Assembly (NCBI GenBank): GCA_002691205.1
Contig: NZHD01000114.1
Location: 84,337 to 148,336, forward strand
Origin: Deltaproteobacteria bacterium
Lineage (GTDB): Bacteria; Myxococcota_A; UBA9160; UBA4427
DNA length: 64,000 nucleotides
Direction: 5' to 3'
Positions within the stretch are counted from its first letter, which is position 1; each line of letters begins with the position of its first letter. Below are positions 27,007-35,753 of this stretch, in pieces. Under the pieces are notes generated by a model. The model was not told the DNA's origin. It ran no database searches and was given only the letters and a program-made list of their open reading frames with translations. A program made the position numbers and the translations under genes.

Positions 27007-28814
27007 TGGGCACCGGAGAGAAAGCGAGCGGTTTTCGAGCTGATCAAGAAACCGTGGCCTGTTTTATGGCGCAGTTTTTTGAATCTCTAGTCCAATCAGG
27101 TGTTTCAGAGGTATGTATCTCTCCCGGATCGCGGTCCACGCCGTTGGCCGTCTCGGCGTTTAGGACTCCAAACCTCAACTCGCGGGCGATCTTGGATGAG
27201 CGTTCAGCCGCCTTTTTTGCACTGGGTCTCGCTCGGCAGTCTCAAGCTCCCGTGGCGCTGATCTGCACGTCCGGCTCTGCGGTCGCGAATTATCTTCCAG
27301 CCGTGATAGAGGCTCATCATGCGCGAATTCCCTTGCTTGTTTTTAGTGCAGACCGTCCACCCGAGTTGAGAGACTGGGGAGCAGGCCAGACGATTGATCA
27401 AGTGGGCCTTTACGGGACAGCCGTTCGTCTCTTCGTGGATGTTCCTCCGCCCGTTTCCGGGCCGGCCGGCCTTCGGTATGCGAGTGCATTAGCGAGCCGA
27501 GCGGTGGCGGATGCGACCTGTGGTCCTGCTGGACCCGTTCATCTTAATTTTCCCTTGCGTGAGCCTCTGGAGCCACCTGAGGGATTTGTTTGGAAAGGAC
27601 AAGGGGAGAGCGGTTCGAACTCCATTGGAACGGCTGCACAAAGCAAACCCTTGAGAGTCCCAGCATCGGCTCATCTCAACTCTCTTGTGAGTCGGTTAAG
27701 TCGTTTTGAGCGCGGAGTGATCAGTTGCGGTCCTTTGGTCGACGATCCGAAGTTGCGAGCGGCCATCGGTCGCCTGGCCACCGAAATGAAGTGGCCGATT
27801 GTGGCGGACCCGACCTCTCAACAGCGGAGGGGGGCCCACGTGGAGACGGCTCCCGTCTTGGCTCATTCAGACCTGTGGCTGAGAGACGAGTCTGTCGTGG
27901 AGGCGTTTAGGCCCGACGTGGTTCTCCGTCTGGGGGACTCCCCGGTGAGCAAGTCTCTCCGGAAGGCACTTTTGAAAAATCCGCCGACGGACTTTGTGCT
28001 CGTGGATCCTGATGGGGTCTTTCATGACCCCGATCATCTTGCGACGGAGGTGGTGCGTGCGGATCCTCTTTCTGTTTGCGAAGCATGGCTTTTGGAACTC
28101 GACACAGCGGCGCTGAAACGTTCGGACTCTGCCTACTGCGAGACTTGGGAGGCTCTCGACCGAGCTGTTGCTCGTGAACTCAAAGTCTGGGCTGATTCAA
28201 GTTCTCGATTTCTTGAACCTCAGACCGTGATGGTCTTGTCCGAGGCCTTAAATTCAGAGGTGACGCTTTTTGTTTCGAACAGTATGCCGGTTCGTGATTT
28301 AGACGCGTTTTTGTTTCAGGATTCGAAGTCTCTCCGGGTGCTCTCACAAAGGGGGGCAAGCGGGATCGATGGAATCGTTTCAGGCGCAGCGGGAGCTTCA
28401 GCGGCCGGCGAGGGGGCGGTCGTTCTTTTTACGGGTGACTTGGCTCTTTTGCATGATGCGGGAGGGATGCTGACGGCACGGGATCACGCTGAATCGTTGA
28501 CCATCGTGGTGATCCAGAACGATGGAGGCGGTATTTTTTCTTTTCTGCCCATCTCGGACCAGGGAGATTCGGTCGGGTTTGAGGAATTCTTTCGTACTCC
28601 GCACGGATTAAAGCTTGAGGACCTGGCTCGCTTTTACGGTGCGCATTTTTATCGAGCCGAGCAGGCGCAGACGCTCGCGAGTGCGCTGGCTCAGACGGTG
28701 GGGGCCCCCGGTGTACACTTAATTGAAGTCCCGGTTGACCGGGACGAAAATTTGAAGTGTTTCAGAGAGGCGGTCTCTTTGGCCTGCACGGTTGCACGAG
28801 ACACCCTCAATTGA
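27006..28814 (+). CDS. menD: 2-succinyl-5-enolpyruvyl-6-hydroxy-3-cyclohexene-1-carboxylate synthase
   Basis: MenD is a thiamine-diphosphate enzyme that joins 2-oxoglutarate-derived succinic semialdehyde to isochorismate (SEPHCHC synthase). The 602 aa protein shows CISPGSRSTPLAVSAF, ILDERSAAFFALGLAR with the catalytic Glu region, ADRPPELRDWGAGQTIDQ, and the ThDP/Mg site FTGDLALLHDAGGML followed by IQNDGGGIFSFLPI. The ATG at 27006 shares a base with the menF stop (TAATG). The product goes to MenH, encoded next. Confidence 0.97.
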   Translation: MGTGEKASGFRADQETVACFMAQFFESLVQSGVSEVCISPGSRSTPLAVSAFRTPNLNSRAILDERSAAFFALGLARQSQAPVALICTSGSAVANYLPAVIEAHHARIPLLVFSADRPPELRDWGAGQTIDQVGLYGTAVRLFVDVPPPVSGPAGLRYASALASRAVADATCGPAGPVHLNFPLREPLEPPEGFVWKGQGESGSNSIGTAAQSKPLRVPASAHLNSLVSRLSRFERGVISCGPLVDDPKLRAAIGRLATEMKWPIVADPTSQQRRGAHVETAPVLAHSDLWLRDESVVEAFRPDVVLRLGDSPVSKSLRKALLKNPPTDFVLVDPDGVFHDPDHLATEVVRADPLSVCEAWLLELDTAALKRSDSAYCETWEALDRAVARELKVWADSSSRFLEPQTVMVLSEALNSEVTLFVSNSMPVRDLDAFLFQDSKSLRVLSQRGASGIDGIVSGAAGASAAGEGAVVLFTGDLALLHDAGGMLTARDHAESLTIVVIQNDGGGIFSFLPISDQGDSVGFEEFFRTPHGLKLEDLARFYGAHFYRAEQAQTLASALAQTVGAPGVHLIEVPVDRDENLKCFREAVSLACTVARDTLN

Positions 28815-29671
28815 GCTCCCATGCTCTCGAGCAGTGGATTGAGGCCGAAGGTGTGCAGCTTCGCGTGGTCAGCGAGGGAGAGGGTCCTCCTGTCCTTGTT
28901 TTACATGGGTTCACGGGCAGCGCTGAGAGTATGGCCTGCGTCTCGGAGGAGTTGCGGTCGAATCATTCCGTTCACCGAGTCGACCTGGTGGGGCATGGGG
29001 GCAGTGATTCGCCAGCCTCAACGGCCGCTTTTCAAATGTCGGCGTGCGTAGATCAACTCCTTGTGGTCATGGATCGTCTTGGAGTGAATCAAGCCGTACT
29101 TGTGGGATACTCCATGGGCGCGCGGGCGGCTCTCTCTTTTGCCGTGTCTCATCCCGAGCGAGTGTCAGAACTTGTTCTGATCGGAGTGAGCCCCGGCCTG
29201 GCCAGCTCAGAAGAAAGGGAATCTCGTAAAAAAAGTGATGAAGAACTGGCCGACCGAGTCCTCAATATTGGAGTCGAGGCTTTTGTGGATGAATGGATGG
29301 CCAAACCCATCTTCTCAAGTCAAAAACGTCTCGGAGAGACGGAGCGGGCGCGATCAAGGGCGGAGAGGCTCAATGGCTCCGCCCATGGGTGGGCTCAGAG
29401 TTTGAGAGGGATGGGGACCGGGGCGATGCGCCCGCTTCATGCGGATCTCTCATCTTTAATGTGTCCAGTTTTGCTCGTCGTGGGTGAAGAGGATGAAAAA
29501 TTCAAGGCTCTCGCTCAGACAATGCTGGAATCCTTGCCCCGGGGCGAGCTGGCTTTGATCGAGGAAGCGGGTCATGCTGCGCACCTTGAGCAGCCCAAGG
29601 GCTTTGCGTCGTCGTTTCATCAATTCCTTCAATCTCACCGAAGGCATTCAGTTTTACCGGAGACCGCATGA
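28811..29671 (+). CDS. menH: Alpha/beta hydrolase, SHCHC synthase (MenH)
   Basis: MenH eliminates pyruvate from the MenD product to give SHCHC. This 286 aa alpha/beta hydrolase has the oxyanion region VLHGFTGSAESM, the nucleophile motif VLVGYSMGARAAL, and the catalytic His in EEAGHAAHLEQP. GYSMG-A-R is characteristic of MenH. I place the start at TTG 28811, overlapping the menD stop (TTGA), which starts the protein just before VQLRVVSEGEGPPVLVLHG (19 residues); the frame stays open to a GTG at 28757 inside menD. It ends overlapping menA. Function is supported by context and motif. Confidence 0.9.
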   Translation: MSSHALEQWIEAEGVQLRVVSEGEGPPVLVLHGFTGSAESMACVSEELRSNHSVHRVDLVGHGGSDSPASTAAFQMSACVDQLLVVMDRLGVNQAVLVGYSMGARAALSFAVSHPERVSELVLIGVSPGLASSEERESRKKSDEELADRVLNIGVEAFVDEWMAKPIFSSQKRLGETERARSRAERLNGSAHGWAQSLRGMGTGAMRPLHADLSSLMCPVLLVVGEEDEKFKALAQTMLESLPRGELALIEEAGHAAHLEQPKGFASSFHQFLQSHRRHSVLPETA

Positions 29672-30555
29672 GTGAAATCCCGCGTTGGCGAGTTTGGATG
29701 CTGGCCGCTCGACTCCGTACCTTGCCAGTGGCTTTGGCCCCCGTAGCAGTCGGAACGGCGGTGGCCTTTGCGTCGGGTCAAGCTCGATTTGGGCCCGCCT
29801 TGGCAGCGGCACTCGGCGCACTCGGCCTTCAGCTGATTTCAAATCTCGCCAACGATCTTTTTGATTTCGAAAGTGGCGCCGACGGAGATGACCGAATCGG
29901 CCCCGCTCGCGCGAGTCAGCTTGGGCTCTTGAATTCAAAACAGATGTGGATGGGGATCTTTGTTGTTCTCGCTGTGACGGTTTGTGTCGGTCTCTATTTA
30001 GTCGCGGTCGCGGGTTGGCCTGTGGTTGGAGTGGGTGTTCTTTCTATACTCGCCGCGCTTGCCTACACGGGTGGGCCTTGGCCGTTTGGCTATAAGGGGC
30101 TGGGTGATGCGGCGGTCTTTTTCTTTTTCGGCTTGGTGGCGGTGACGGGCACCTATTACGTTCAGGCACTTGACTGGTCTAATGCCGCTCTTTTGGCTTC
30201 GGTTCCGGTGGGGGCTCTCGCAACAGCGATTTTAGTGGTCAATAACGTACGGGATATTGAATCAGATACGCGGGCCGGAAAGCGAACATTAGCGGTTCGG
30301 TGGGGGCGCCGCGGAGGCATTCTGGAGTACGGGCTTCTTTTGGCTCTCGCTTATGGCCTTCTGCCCGTTTTCTGGTTGGGTCTGGGCCGTTCCGTTTTCG
30401 TTCTCCTTCCGGCCTTGTCTCTTCCCCTGGCATTGAGGCTTTTTCGTACGTTGTCTAGGGAAAAAGAAGGGCCTCCCCTGAATGCGGCGCTCGCGGGAAC
30501 GGCACAGTTGTCTTTAGTCTTTTCACTTCTTCTTTCACTGGGTTGGCTTCTGTGA
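29668..30555 (+). CDS. menA: 1,4-dihydroxy-2-naphthoate prenyltransferase
   Basis: MenA attaches the isoprenoid tail to 1,4-dihydroxy-2-naphthoate in the inner membrane. The 295 aa UbiA-family protein has about eight or nine hydrophobic segments and both metal-prenyl-diphosphate motifs: [19 protein letters not shown] and [20 protein letters not shown]. It starts at ATG 29668, overlapping the menH stop as ATGA, and its own stop overlaps the menC GTG. Its presence within a men operon makes ubiquinone or heme UbiA paralogues unlikely. Confidence 0.96.
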   Translation: MSEIPRWRVWMLAARLRTLPVALAPVAVGTAVAFASGQARFGPALAAALGALGLQLISNLANDLFDFESGADGDDRIGPARASQLGLLNSKQMWMGIFVVLAVTVCVGLYLVAVAGWPVVGVGVLSILAALAYTGGPWPFGYKGLGDAAVFFFFGLVAVTGTYYVQALDWSNAALLASVPVGALATAILVVNNVRDIESDTRAGKRTLAVRWGRRGGILEYGLLLALAYGLLPVFWLGLGRSVFVLLPALSLPLALRLFRTLSREKEGPPLNAALAGTAQLSLVFSLLLSLGWLL

Positions 30556-31691
30556 GATTGGTCCGTGCACGATTAAGGCCGTATCGACTGCCATTGCGGA
30601 ACCCTCTGGAAACAGCGCATGGCATCCTTCGAGAAAGAAATGGCTGCTTGCTTGAGTTGGAAACGGACTCGGGTCTACTTGGCTACGGGGATGCTTGTCC
30701 ATTTCCAGGCTTTCGGATGGAGACCGTCGAGAAGGCGGTTGAGACCCTGGATCAAGTCGTGAGGGGGTTGGACAAAGTGGATCCGAGAGATCTTCGCTCG
30801 TCTTTGGACCTTGTTGTTGAGCAGACAGCTCATGCTCCCGCTTCTCGCTTTGCGATTGATTGTGCGCTGCATGAAATCGCCGCCTTGGCTGAAAATGTTC
30901 ATGTGAGTGAATACTTGGCTTCTCAGTGGGGAGTAAAAGCGACCGCCGGGTGCTCGGTGAATGCGTTTGTGGGTGGAAGCACGCTTGAAGAATTGCAGGA
31001 GAACGTGGTGACTGCGGCGGGTGAGGGGTTCTCCGACCTTAAGCTAAAGCTAGGGGCCCGCTCGTGGGAAGAAGATTTACAGCGAATTCGTGTTGTCCGA
31101 GATGCGTGTGGTCCCGAATTTAAAATTCGATTGGATGCAGGGGAGAGTTGGCCCGAAGATGAAGCGGCACGGCGGCTCGCTCAGGTGGCTGACTTTGATA
31201 TCGATTTCATCGAACAGCCTTTGCCGTTTCAGAACCTTGAGGGGATGGCTTCGCTTCGCATTCAGGCTCAAAAAATCGGAATGATGCTCGCAGCGGATGA
31301 GTCCATCGTCGGTGTAGGCGATGCGCGACGAGTGATCGAGACTGGCGCGGCTGATATTCTCGTTTTAAAGCCGGCGGCTCTGGGAGGCTTGCGGGCTGCG
31401 GCCGAAGTGGGTGCCTTGTCCCAGCGCGCGGGTTTGACCTGTGTGGTGACGACTTTGATTGATTCGGCTTGGGGCACCTCGGCTTCTTTGGCCCTGGCGT
31501 GTGCGCTGCCCGGATCCCGAAAATCAGATGGGCTCGCGACGAGTTCGCTTCTGGCAGCGGATTTAGCCAAAGCGCCTCGTCCTCATAAAGGAAGGTTGGA
31601 ACGATTTCCGGGGCGGGGCTTCGGATTAGAGCTTGATCTATTGGCTTTGGATCGATGGGCCTTAGAGCCTTTTCGGGAGATCCAGTTATGA
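30552..31691 (+). CDS. menC: o-Succinylbenzoate synthase
   Basis: MenC dehydrates SHCHC to o-succinylbenzoate. The 379 aa enolase-superfamily protein shows GYGDACPFPGF, the catalytic Lys pair in DLKLKLGAR, metal ligands in IRLDAGESW, DFIEQPLPF and LAADESIVG, and the second catalytic Lys in LVLKPAALGGLRAA. I chose GTG 30552, which overlaps the menA stop as GTGA. An in-frame TTG at 30543 is less likely. The stop overlaps the menE ATG. Confidence 0.95.
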   Translation: MRLVRARLRPYRLPLRNPLETAHGILRERNGCLLELETDSGLLGYGDACPFPGFRMETVEKAVETLDQVVRGLDKVDPRDLRSSLDLVVEQTAHAPASRFAIDCALHEIAALAENVHVSEYLASQWGVKATAGCSVNAFVGGSTLEELQENVVTAAGEGFSDLKLKLGARSWEEDLQRIRVVRDACGPEFKIRLDAGESWPEDEAARRLAQVADFDIDFIEQPLPFQNLEGMASLRIQAQKIGMMLAADESIVGVGDARRVIETGAADILVLKPAALGGLRAAAEVGALSQRAGLTCVVTTLIDSAWGTSASLALACALPGSRKSDGLATSSLLAADLAKAPRPHKGRLERFPGRGFGLELDLLALDRWALEPFREIQL

Positions 31692-33214
31692 ATCGACTTC
31701 TGGAGAATCTCGATCCGGCTAAGAGTTGGCTTCGGCAACGTGCGGAAGAAACGCCCGCTCAAGACGCAATTCAGGTGAGCGATCAAGTCATTTCATATGC
31801 GGAACTCAACGAGCAAGCAGAACGACTCGCAGAAGGTTTGCGAGAGCGAGGAGTGGTGAAGGGCGATGTCGTCGCTCTTCTTTTTGAAAACGGAGCTGAC
31901 TGTGTTCGGCTCCTGTGGGCCCTGCAGTCGGTGGGTGCGGTTCTCTTGCCTTTGAACCTGCGTTGGGTACCGCGAGAACTCGCTCATGTTCTGAGAGACA
32001 GCGGTGCGCGTTTTCTGCTTCATGGACCGGGCGATAGGGCTTTACAGGCGAGAGCAGCGGCTTCGGAGTGCCCAGCGCTGTGTGTTTTCGAAATTCATGA
32101 TCAGAGATTAGGGTCGGTTCATAAAGGAGTGAGCCACACAGAACCCTCTGCAGATCCAAGGTCCGATCTCGAGGGCGCTTTAGCCTTGCTTTACACCTCA
32201 GGCACAACGGGTAAGCCCAAGGGAGCCATTTTGTCAGCGGGGGCCTTCCTTGCGAGCGCAAAGGGCTCGGCGGCTTTGCTGGACGCACCGCCAAGCGATC
32301 GTTGGCTTGCCTGCATGCCGCTCTTTCATGTGGGCGGACTGTCGGTTCTCATTCGGTCCTGTTTGGCGGGCTCTTGCGCTGTGATTCATGCTCATTTCGA
32401 TCCGGCTGAAGTCGTACGATCTCTTCAGGAAGAGGGCATTACAGGCGTATCCTTTGTCGCGGCTATGTTGGAGCGAGTCTTAATAGAGGCGGCTGGAGCC
32501 ACGGCGCCGCACTCGCTGCGCTGTGTATTGCTAGGAGGAGGGCCCGCTTCTGAAGATTTATTAGAGCGTGCCGCAGCCCTGGGGTATCCACTTGCGCCCA
32601 CTTATGGATTAACCGAAGCCGCGTCTCAGGTCGCGACGCGTCCGCCCGGAGAAACCAACAGGCCTTTATCTGGAGGGCTTCGCCCCATTGAGGGCACCGA
32701 GGTTTGTATTCGAAACGCCGAAGGAGAGCGTCTAAAGCCGGGCCGTGTGGGCGAGATTTGTGTACGTGGACCAACATTGATGAAAGGTTATCTCGGGCTT
32801 CCGGACGAGACGGTCCGCGTTCTTGATCGGGGATGGTTACGCACGGGGGATGCCGGTGTGCTGAATGAGTCGGGTGAACTCCAAGTCTTTGAAAGACGTG
32901 AAGACTTGATTGTCTCCGGTGGAGAAAATATTTATCCTGCAGAGGTCGAATCTGTTTTGCAGAATCACGTCTCGATCAGGGAAGTCGGCGTGGTGGGCAC
33001 GCCGCATCCTGAGCTCGGTGCACGTCCAGTGGCTTGGTGCGTGCTTGAAGAGTCTGCTTCCATGGATCCGGCAGAGTTGAAGGCCTTTTGCCGGGTGCAT
33101 TTAGCGGCTTATAAAGTGCCCGATTCTTTTTTTACGATTTCGGCCTTGCCGCGCACTGCTTCTGGGAAATTGTTACGTCGTGAGTTGCGATCTCGAACTC
33201 AGGCCGAGCCTTGA
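31688..33214 (+). CDS. menE: o-Succinylbenzoate-CoA ligase
   Basis: MenE activates o-succinylbenzoate to its CoA thioester through an adenylate. The 508 aa ANL-superfamily protein has the P-loop LLYTSGTTGKPKGAIL, YGLTEAASQ, WLRTGDAG and the C-terminal catalytic Lys in PRTASGKLLRRELR. I chose ATG 31688, overlapping the menC stop (ATGA); the frame opens upstream at 31655. It is the last men gene; menB (ring closure), the DHNA-CoA thioesterase and the methyltransferase are not in the window. Its 3' end overlaps the convergent LLM gene by 16 bp. Confidence 0.94.
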   Translation: MNRLLENLDPAKSWLRQRAEETPAQDAIQVSDQVISYAELNEQAERLAEGLRERGVVKGDVVALLFENGADCVRLLWALQSVGAVLLPLNLRWVPRELAHVLRDSGARFLLHGPGDRALQARAAASECPALCVFEIHDQRLGSVHKGVSHTEPSADPRSDLEGALALLYTSGTTGKPKGAILSAGAFLASAKGSAALLDAPPSDRWLACMPLFHVGGLSVLIRSCLAGSCAVIHAHFDPAEVVRSLQEEGITGVSFVAAMLERVLIEAAGATAPHSLRCVLLGGGPASEDLLERAAALGYPLAPTYGLTEAASQVATRPPGETNRPLSGGLRPIEGTEVCIRNAEGERLKPGRVGEICVRGPTLMKGYLGLPDETVRVLDRGWLRTGDAGVLNESGELQVFERREDLIVSGGENIYPAEVESVLQNHVSIREVGVVGTPHPELGARPVAWCVLEESASMDPAELKAFCRVHLAAYKVPDSFFTISALPRTASGKLLRRELRSRTQAEP

Positions 33215-34224
33215 CTCTTTTTTAGATCCGCGACAACGTCGGCCCAGTGGGTCGGGTCGGGCGCGCGATTGTGTGTCAAGCTCACCCCATCAGCGATTCC
33301 GTCGAGACGTTGGTGAAGCAGGGCGGAAATCTGGCTTCGTTCTCCAACGACCGCGATAGTTTCGAGTATTTCGTCAGTGATGAGTTCGGACATCTGATCC
33401 CAGCGCCCCTGTTTCGACATCCGGTTCAGCTCCAGATGGAGGTCTCCCCAACCGTGTGCGTCGAGAGTGAGGCGGTAGGCGGGCGTAGAGCCGTAGAACG
33501 AAAGTTGCTTTCGCGCCGCTTCCTTGACTCTGTTGAACTCTTCTTCTTCGTCCGCCGTGACGACCAGGGTGGCACAAATGATCTCAAATTGATCGAGTGA
33601 GCGATCGCTCGCCTTGAGTCCTTTTTGCAGGGCGGGAATCATGACGGTTTCCATCGAATGTCGGCTCTGAAAAGGATGAGCGATAAATCCATCGGCGACT
33701 TCACCGGCGACTTGTGTCATCAGTGGGCCAAACCCACCTGTTAAGATAGGAGGGGGGCCATAGGGGTTGGGGCCTGGATTGAAGGCTGGGATCATCAGGG
33801 TGTGTTTGTAGAATTCGCCCTGGAAGTTTAAGTCCGCTTGTCCCTCCCAGCATGCGAAAATGGCCTTGATGGCTTCTACGATTTCTTTCATACGAGCGGC
33901 AGGTTTAGACCAATTCATGCTGAAGCGGTTTTGAATATGAGGTTTGACCTGAGATCCGAGTCCTAAGAAAAAGCGTCCTGCGCTGAGGCTTTGCATCCCG
34001 TAAGCAAGATTGGCGAGATTCATTGGGTTGCGTGCGAATGCAATTGCGATGGCGGGCCCAAGGCGCAGATTCCGGGTGTGTTCACAAGCGACAGCGAGTG
34101 GGAGAAAAGGGTCGTGCTTGGCCTCGAAGCTGAATGCGCCGTCGTATCCAATTTCCTCGAGGTGAGGGTAAAGCGTTCTCGCATCGGCAGGGTCTTCAAG
34201 AGGTGCCGTGGTGTAAACCTTCAT
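33199..34224 (-). CDS. LLM-class F420-dependent oxidoreductase
   Basis: A 341 aa luciferase-like monooxygenase-family enzyme. It shows KVYTTAPLEDPADARTLYPH, RLGPAIAIAFARNPMNLANL, SAGRFFLGLGSQVKPHIQN and PPILTGGFGPLMTQVAGEVA, in the style of the TIGR03617 group of F420-dependent proteins. The cofactor and substrate are inferred from the family, not seen. I chose ATG 34224, about 10 nt after AGAGGAG; the ATG at 34233 sits only 1-2 nt from that site. The 3' end overlaps menE convergently by 16 bp. Upstream on the same strand is the PlsC gene, whose stop is 15 bp away. Confidence 0.88.
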   Translation of the reverse strand: MKVYTTAPLEDPADARTLYPHLEEIGYDGAFSFEAKHDPFLPLAVACEHTRNLRLGPAIAIAFARNPMNLANLAYGMQSLSAGRFFLGLGSQVKPHIQNRFSMNWSKPAARMKEIVEAIKAIFACWEGQADLNFQGEFYKHTLMIPAFNPGPNPYGPPPILTGGFGPLMTQVAGEVADGFIAHPFQSRHSMETVMIPALQKGLKASDRSLDQFEIICATLVVTADEEEEFNRVKEAARKQLSFYGSTPAYRLTLDAHGWGDLHLELNRMSKQGRWDQMSELITDEILETIAVVGERSQISALLHQRLDGIADGVSLTHNRAPDPTHWADVVADLKKSQGSA

Positions 34225-34239
34225 CAGAAACATTCTCCT

Positions 34240-34986
34240 CTATGAATGGCTTGGGAGTGTCGGTGGCTCGAGTTCGTGAGCGATGAGCTCACGCGTTTGA
34301 TGAGCGAGTTCTTCGGCGGTCATGGATTCAAATTTTTCCGGTGCAATCGCATCGAGGACTTCAACCGACATGGCGTGTCGTCCTTGGAGGATGAATCCCC
34401 TTTTAGGCAGTGCGTTTGAGGTTCCTCGGATGAGGATAGGTTGAATGGGAACACGTTCAGCCAGAGCAAGGTCGAAGGCGCCGGTTCTGAAGCTGCGTAA
34501 TTGCCCATCGGGAGATCGGCTGCCCTCAGGAAAGATGAAAAGAGAGTTGCCCTCATTTAGAGATCGTTTCGAATCCTTCATCATCTGCATTACGCTTGCT
34601 TTGTGGCCGCGCTGAACGGGGATGTATTGGTTCAGGCGCATGTTCCACCCAATGAGCGGAACCTTGAAATTCTCTGTTTTTGAAACCCATTTAAAGTGAG
34701 TGAAAAGTCGAAAGATGAGGATGACATCAAGGAGTGAAAGGTGATTAGCAACAAAGATCGTTGGTTGTCTGGAATCGATCTTTTCTCGCCCTTTGATTTG
34801 CACACGCCATGCCGGATTAGACCAGGTATAGAGAGAGCCCCAGAAGCAAGTGAAAAGATGCAGAGCGCGGCGATTGCGATCGATGAGCATCGTGGCGAGG
34901 CAGAGAATGACTGCGACTGGAAATAGAACGAGGGAACTCATCAGCATAAATCCCCAAAAAGCCAGTGAGTGGATGACTCGTCCCAT
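34240..34986 (-). CDS. plsC: 1-acyl-sn-glycerol-3-phosphate acyltransferase
   Basis: PlsC-type acyltransferases make phosphatidic acid at the inner membrane. The 248 aa protein has an N-terminal hydrophobic segment (MLMSSLVLFPVAVILCLATM), the catalytic FVANHLSLLDVIL (variant of HX4D), and FIFPEGSRSPDGQLRSFRTG. It belongs to the AGPAT superfamily; the exact acyl acceptor could differ. It is 15 bp upstream of the LLM gene in the same direction, so possibly one transcript. Confidence 0.9.
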   Translation of the reverse strand: MGRVIHSLAFWGFMLMSSLVLFPVAVILCLATMLIDRNRRALHLFTCFWGSLYTWSNPAWRVQIKGREKIDSRQPTIFVANHLSLLDVILIFRLFTHFKWVSKTENFKVPLIGWNMRLNQYIPVQRGHKASVMQMMKDSKRSLNEGNSLFIFPEGSRSPDGQLRSFRTGAFDLALAERVPIQPILIRGTSNALPKRGFILQGRHAMSVEVLDAIAPEKFESMTAEELAHQTRELIAHELEPPTLPSHS

Positions 34987-34995
34987 GTCGGAACT

Positions 34996-35703
34996 CTACC
35001 TAGATTCACATGCAGATACGAGAGCCCGAAGCAGACCTTCGCCGGCCGGACCCAGCAGTCTTTCTGGATGCCATTGCACGCCAATCTGAAAAGGCGTGTT
35101 GTCGCTCTCGATTGCTTCGATGACTCCGTCACGGGCTTGTGCACAAATGCGGAAGCCTTCTCCGGGGCTAGCGATGCCCTGATGGTGCAGGCTATTCACA
35201 TCGATTTCGCCTTGCTTCACGATTTCGCTGAGACGTGTCTGAGGCTTGATCTCGATGGAATGGACGCCATCTCGTTCGGGCAGCTGGTGATCTTGACTCC
35301 CCGGGAGATCTTCGGGGAGGTGGTAGTGGAGGCTTCCCCCTTGGTGCAGGGCCATGAGTTGGGCTCCATAACAGATCCCCAAAATGGGGATTTCGCGACT
35401 TTGCGCCGCATCAAGGATGGCCTGATCAAATTTGAGTTGTTTTTCGGAGATTGGATTAAACGCGACACTCTTTTGATAGCGGTGGGGTTCGAATGGCTGG
35501 AAGTCGTCTCCGCCGGGGAGAATCAGGCCTTCGACTTCGTTGACCTGGTCCCGGGGGTCGGAATCCATGGCAAGGAGTCGAGGGTCACCGCCTGCCTTGA
35601 TCACAGCCTTCGAATAGGCTTGGTCAATGTAGAGGTATTTCCGCCCGGGCCGCCATTGATCGCGATCATCCAGACAGAGGGGCATTCCGATTCTCGGGCG
35701 CAT
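34996..35703 (-). CDS. Gamma-glutamyl-gamma-aminobutyrate hydrolase-like peptidase C26
   Basis: A 235 aa class I glutamine-amidotransferase-like hydrolase of the C26 family (PuuD type). It begins RPRIGMPLCLDD and has GLILPGGDDFQP, the nucleophile Cys in ILGICYGAQLMALHQGG, the substrate region VNSLHHQGI, and the His/Glu pair in IGVQWHPERL. The natural substrate may be gamma-glutamyl-GABA or another gamma-glutamyl compound. I chose ATG 35703; the frame stays open upstream into the divergent SDR gene, so upstream ATGs such as 35742 are less likely. It ends 10 bp before plsC, same strand. Confidence 0.87.
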   Translation of the reverse strand: MRPRIGMPLCLDDRDQWRPGRKYLYIDQAYSKAVIKAGGDPRLLAMDSDPRDQVNEVEGLILPGGDDFQPFEPHRYQKSVAFNPISEKQLKFDQAILDAAQSREIPILGICYGAQLMALHQGGSLHYHLPEDLPGSQDHQLPERDGVHSIEIKPQTRLSEIVKQGEIDVNSLHHQGIASPGEGFRICAQARDGVIEAIESDNTPFQIGVQWHPERLLGPAGEGLLRALVSACESR

Positions 35704-35728
35704 GGGGAAACTATAGGGGTAATGAAGC

Positions 35729-35748
35729 GCATGTTCTGGCATGTTCTG
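35729..35748. repeat. Tandem 10 bp direct repeat between divergent genes
   Basis: GCATGTTCTG occurs twice back to back (35729-35738 and 35739-35748) between the C26 peptidase start and the SDR start. Spacing of one helical turn suggests a possible regulator binding site; there is no proof. Confidence 0.5.
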
Positions 35749-35753
35749 TGGGT

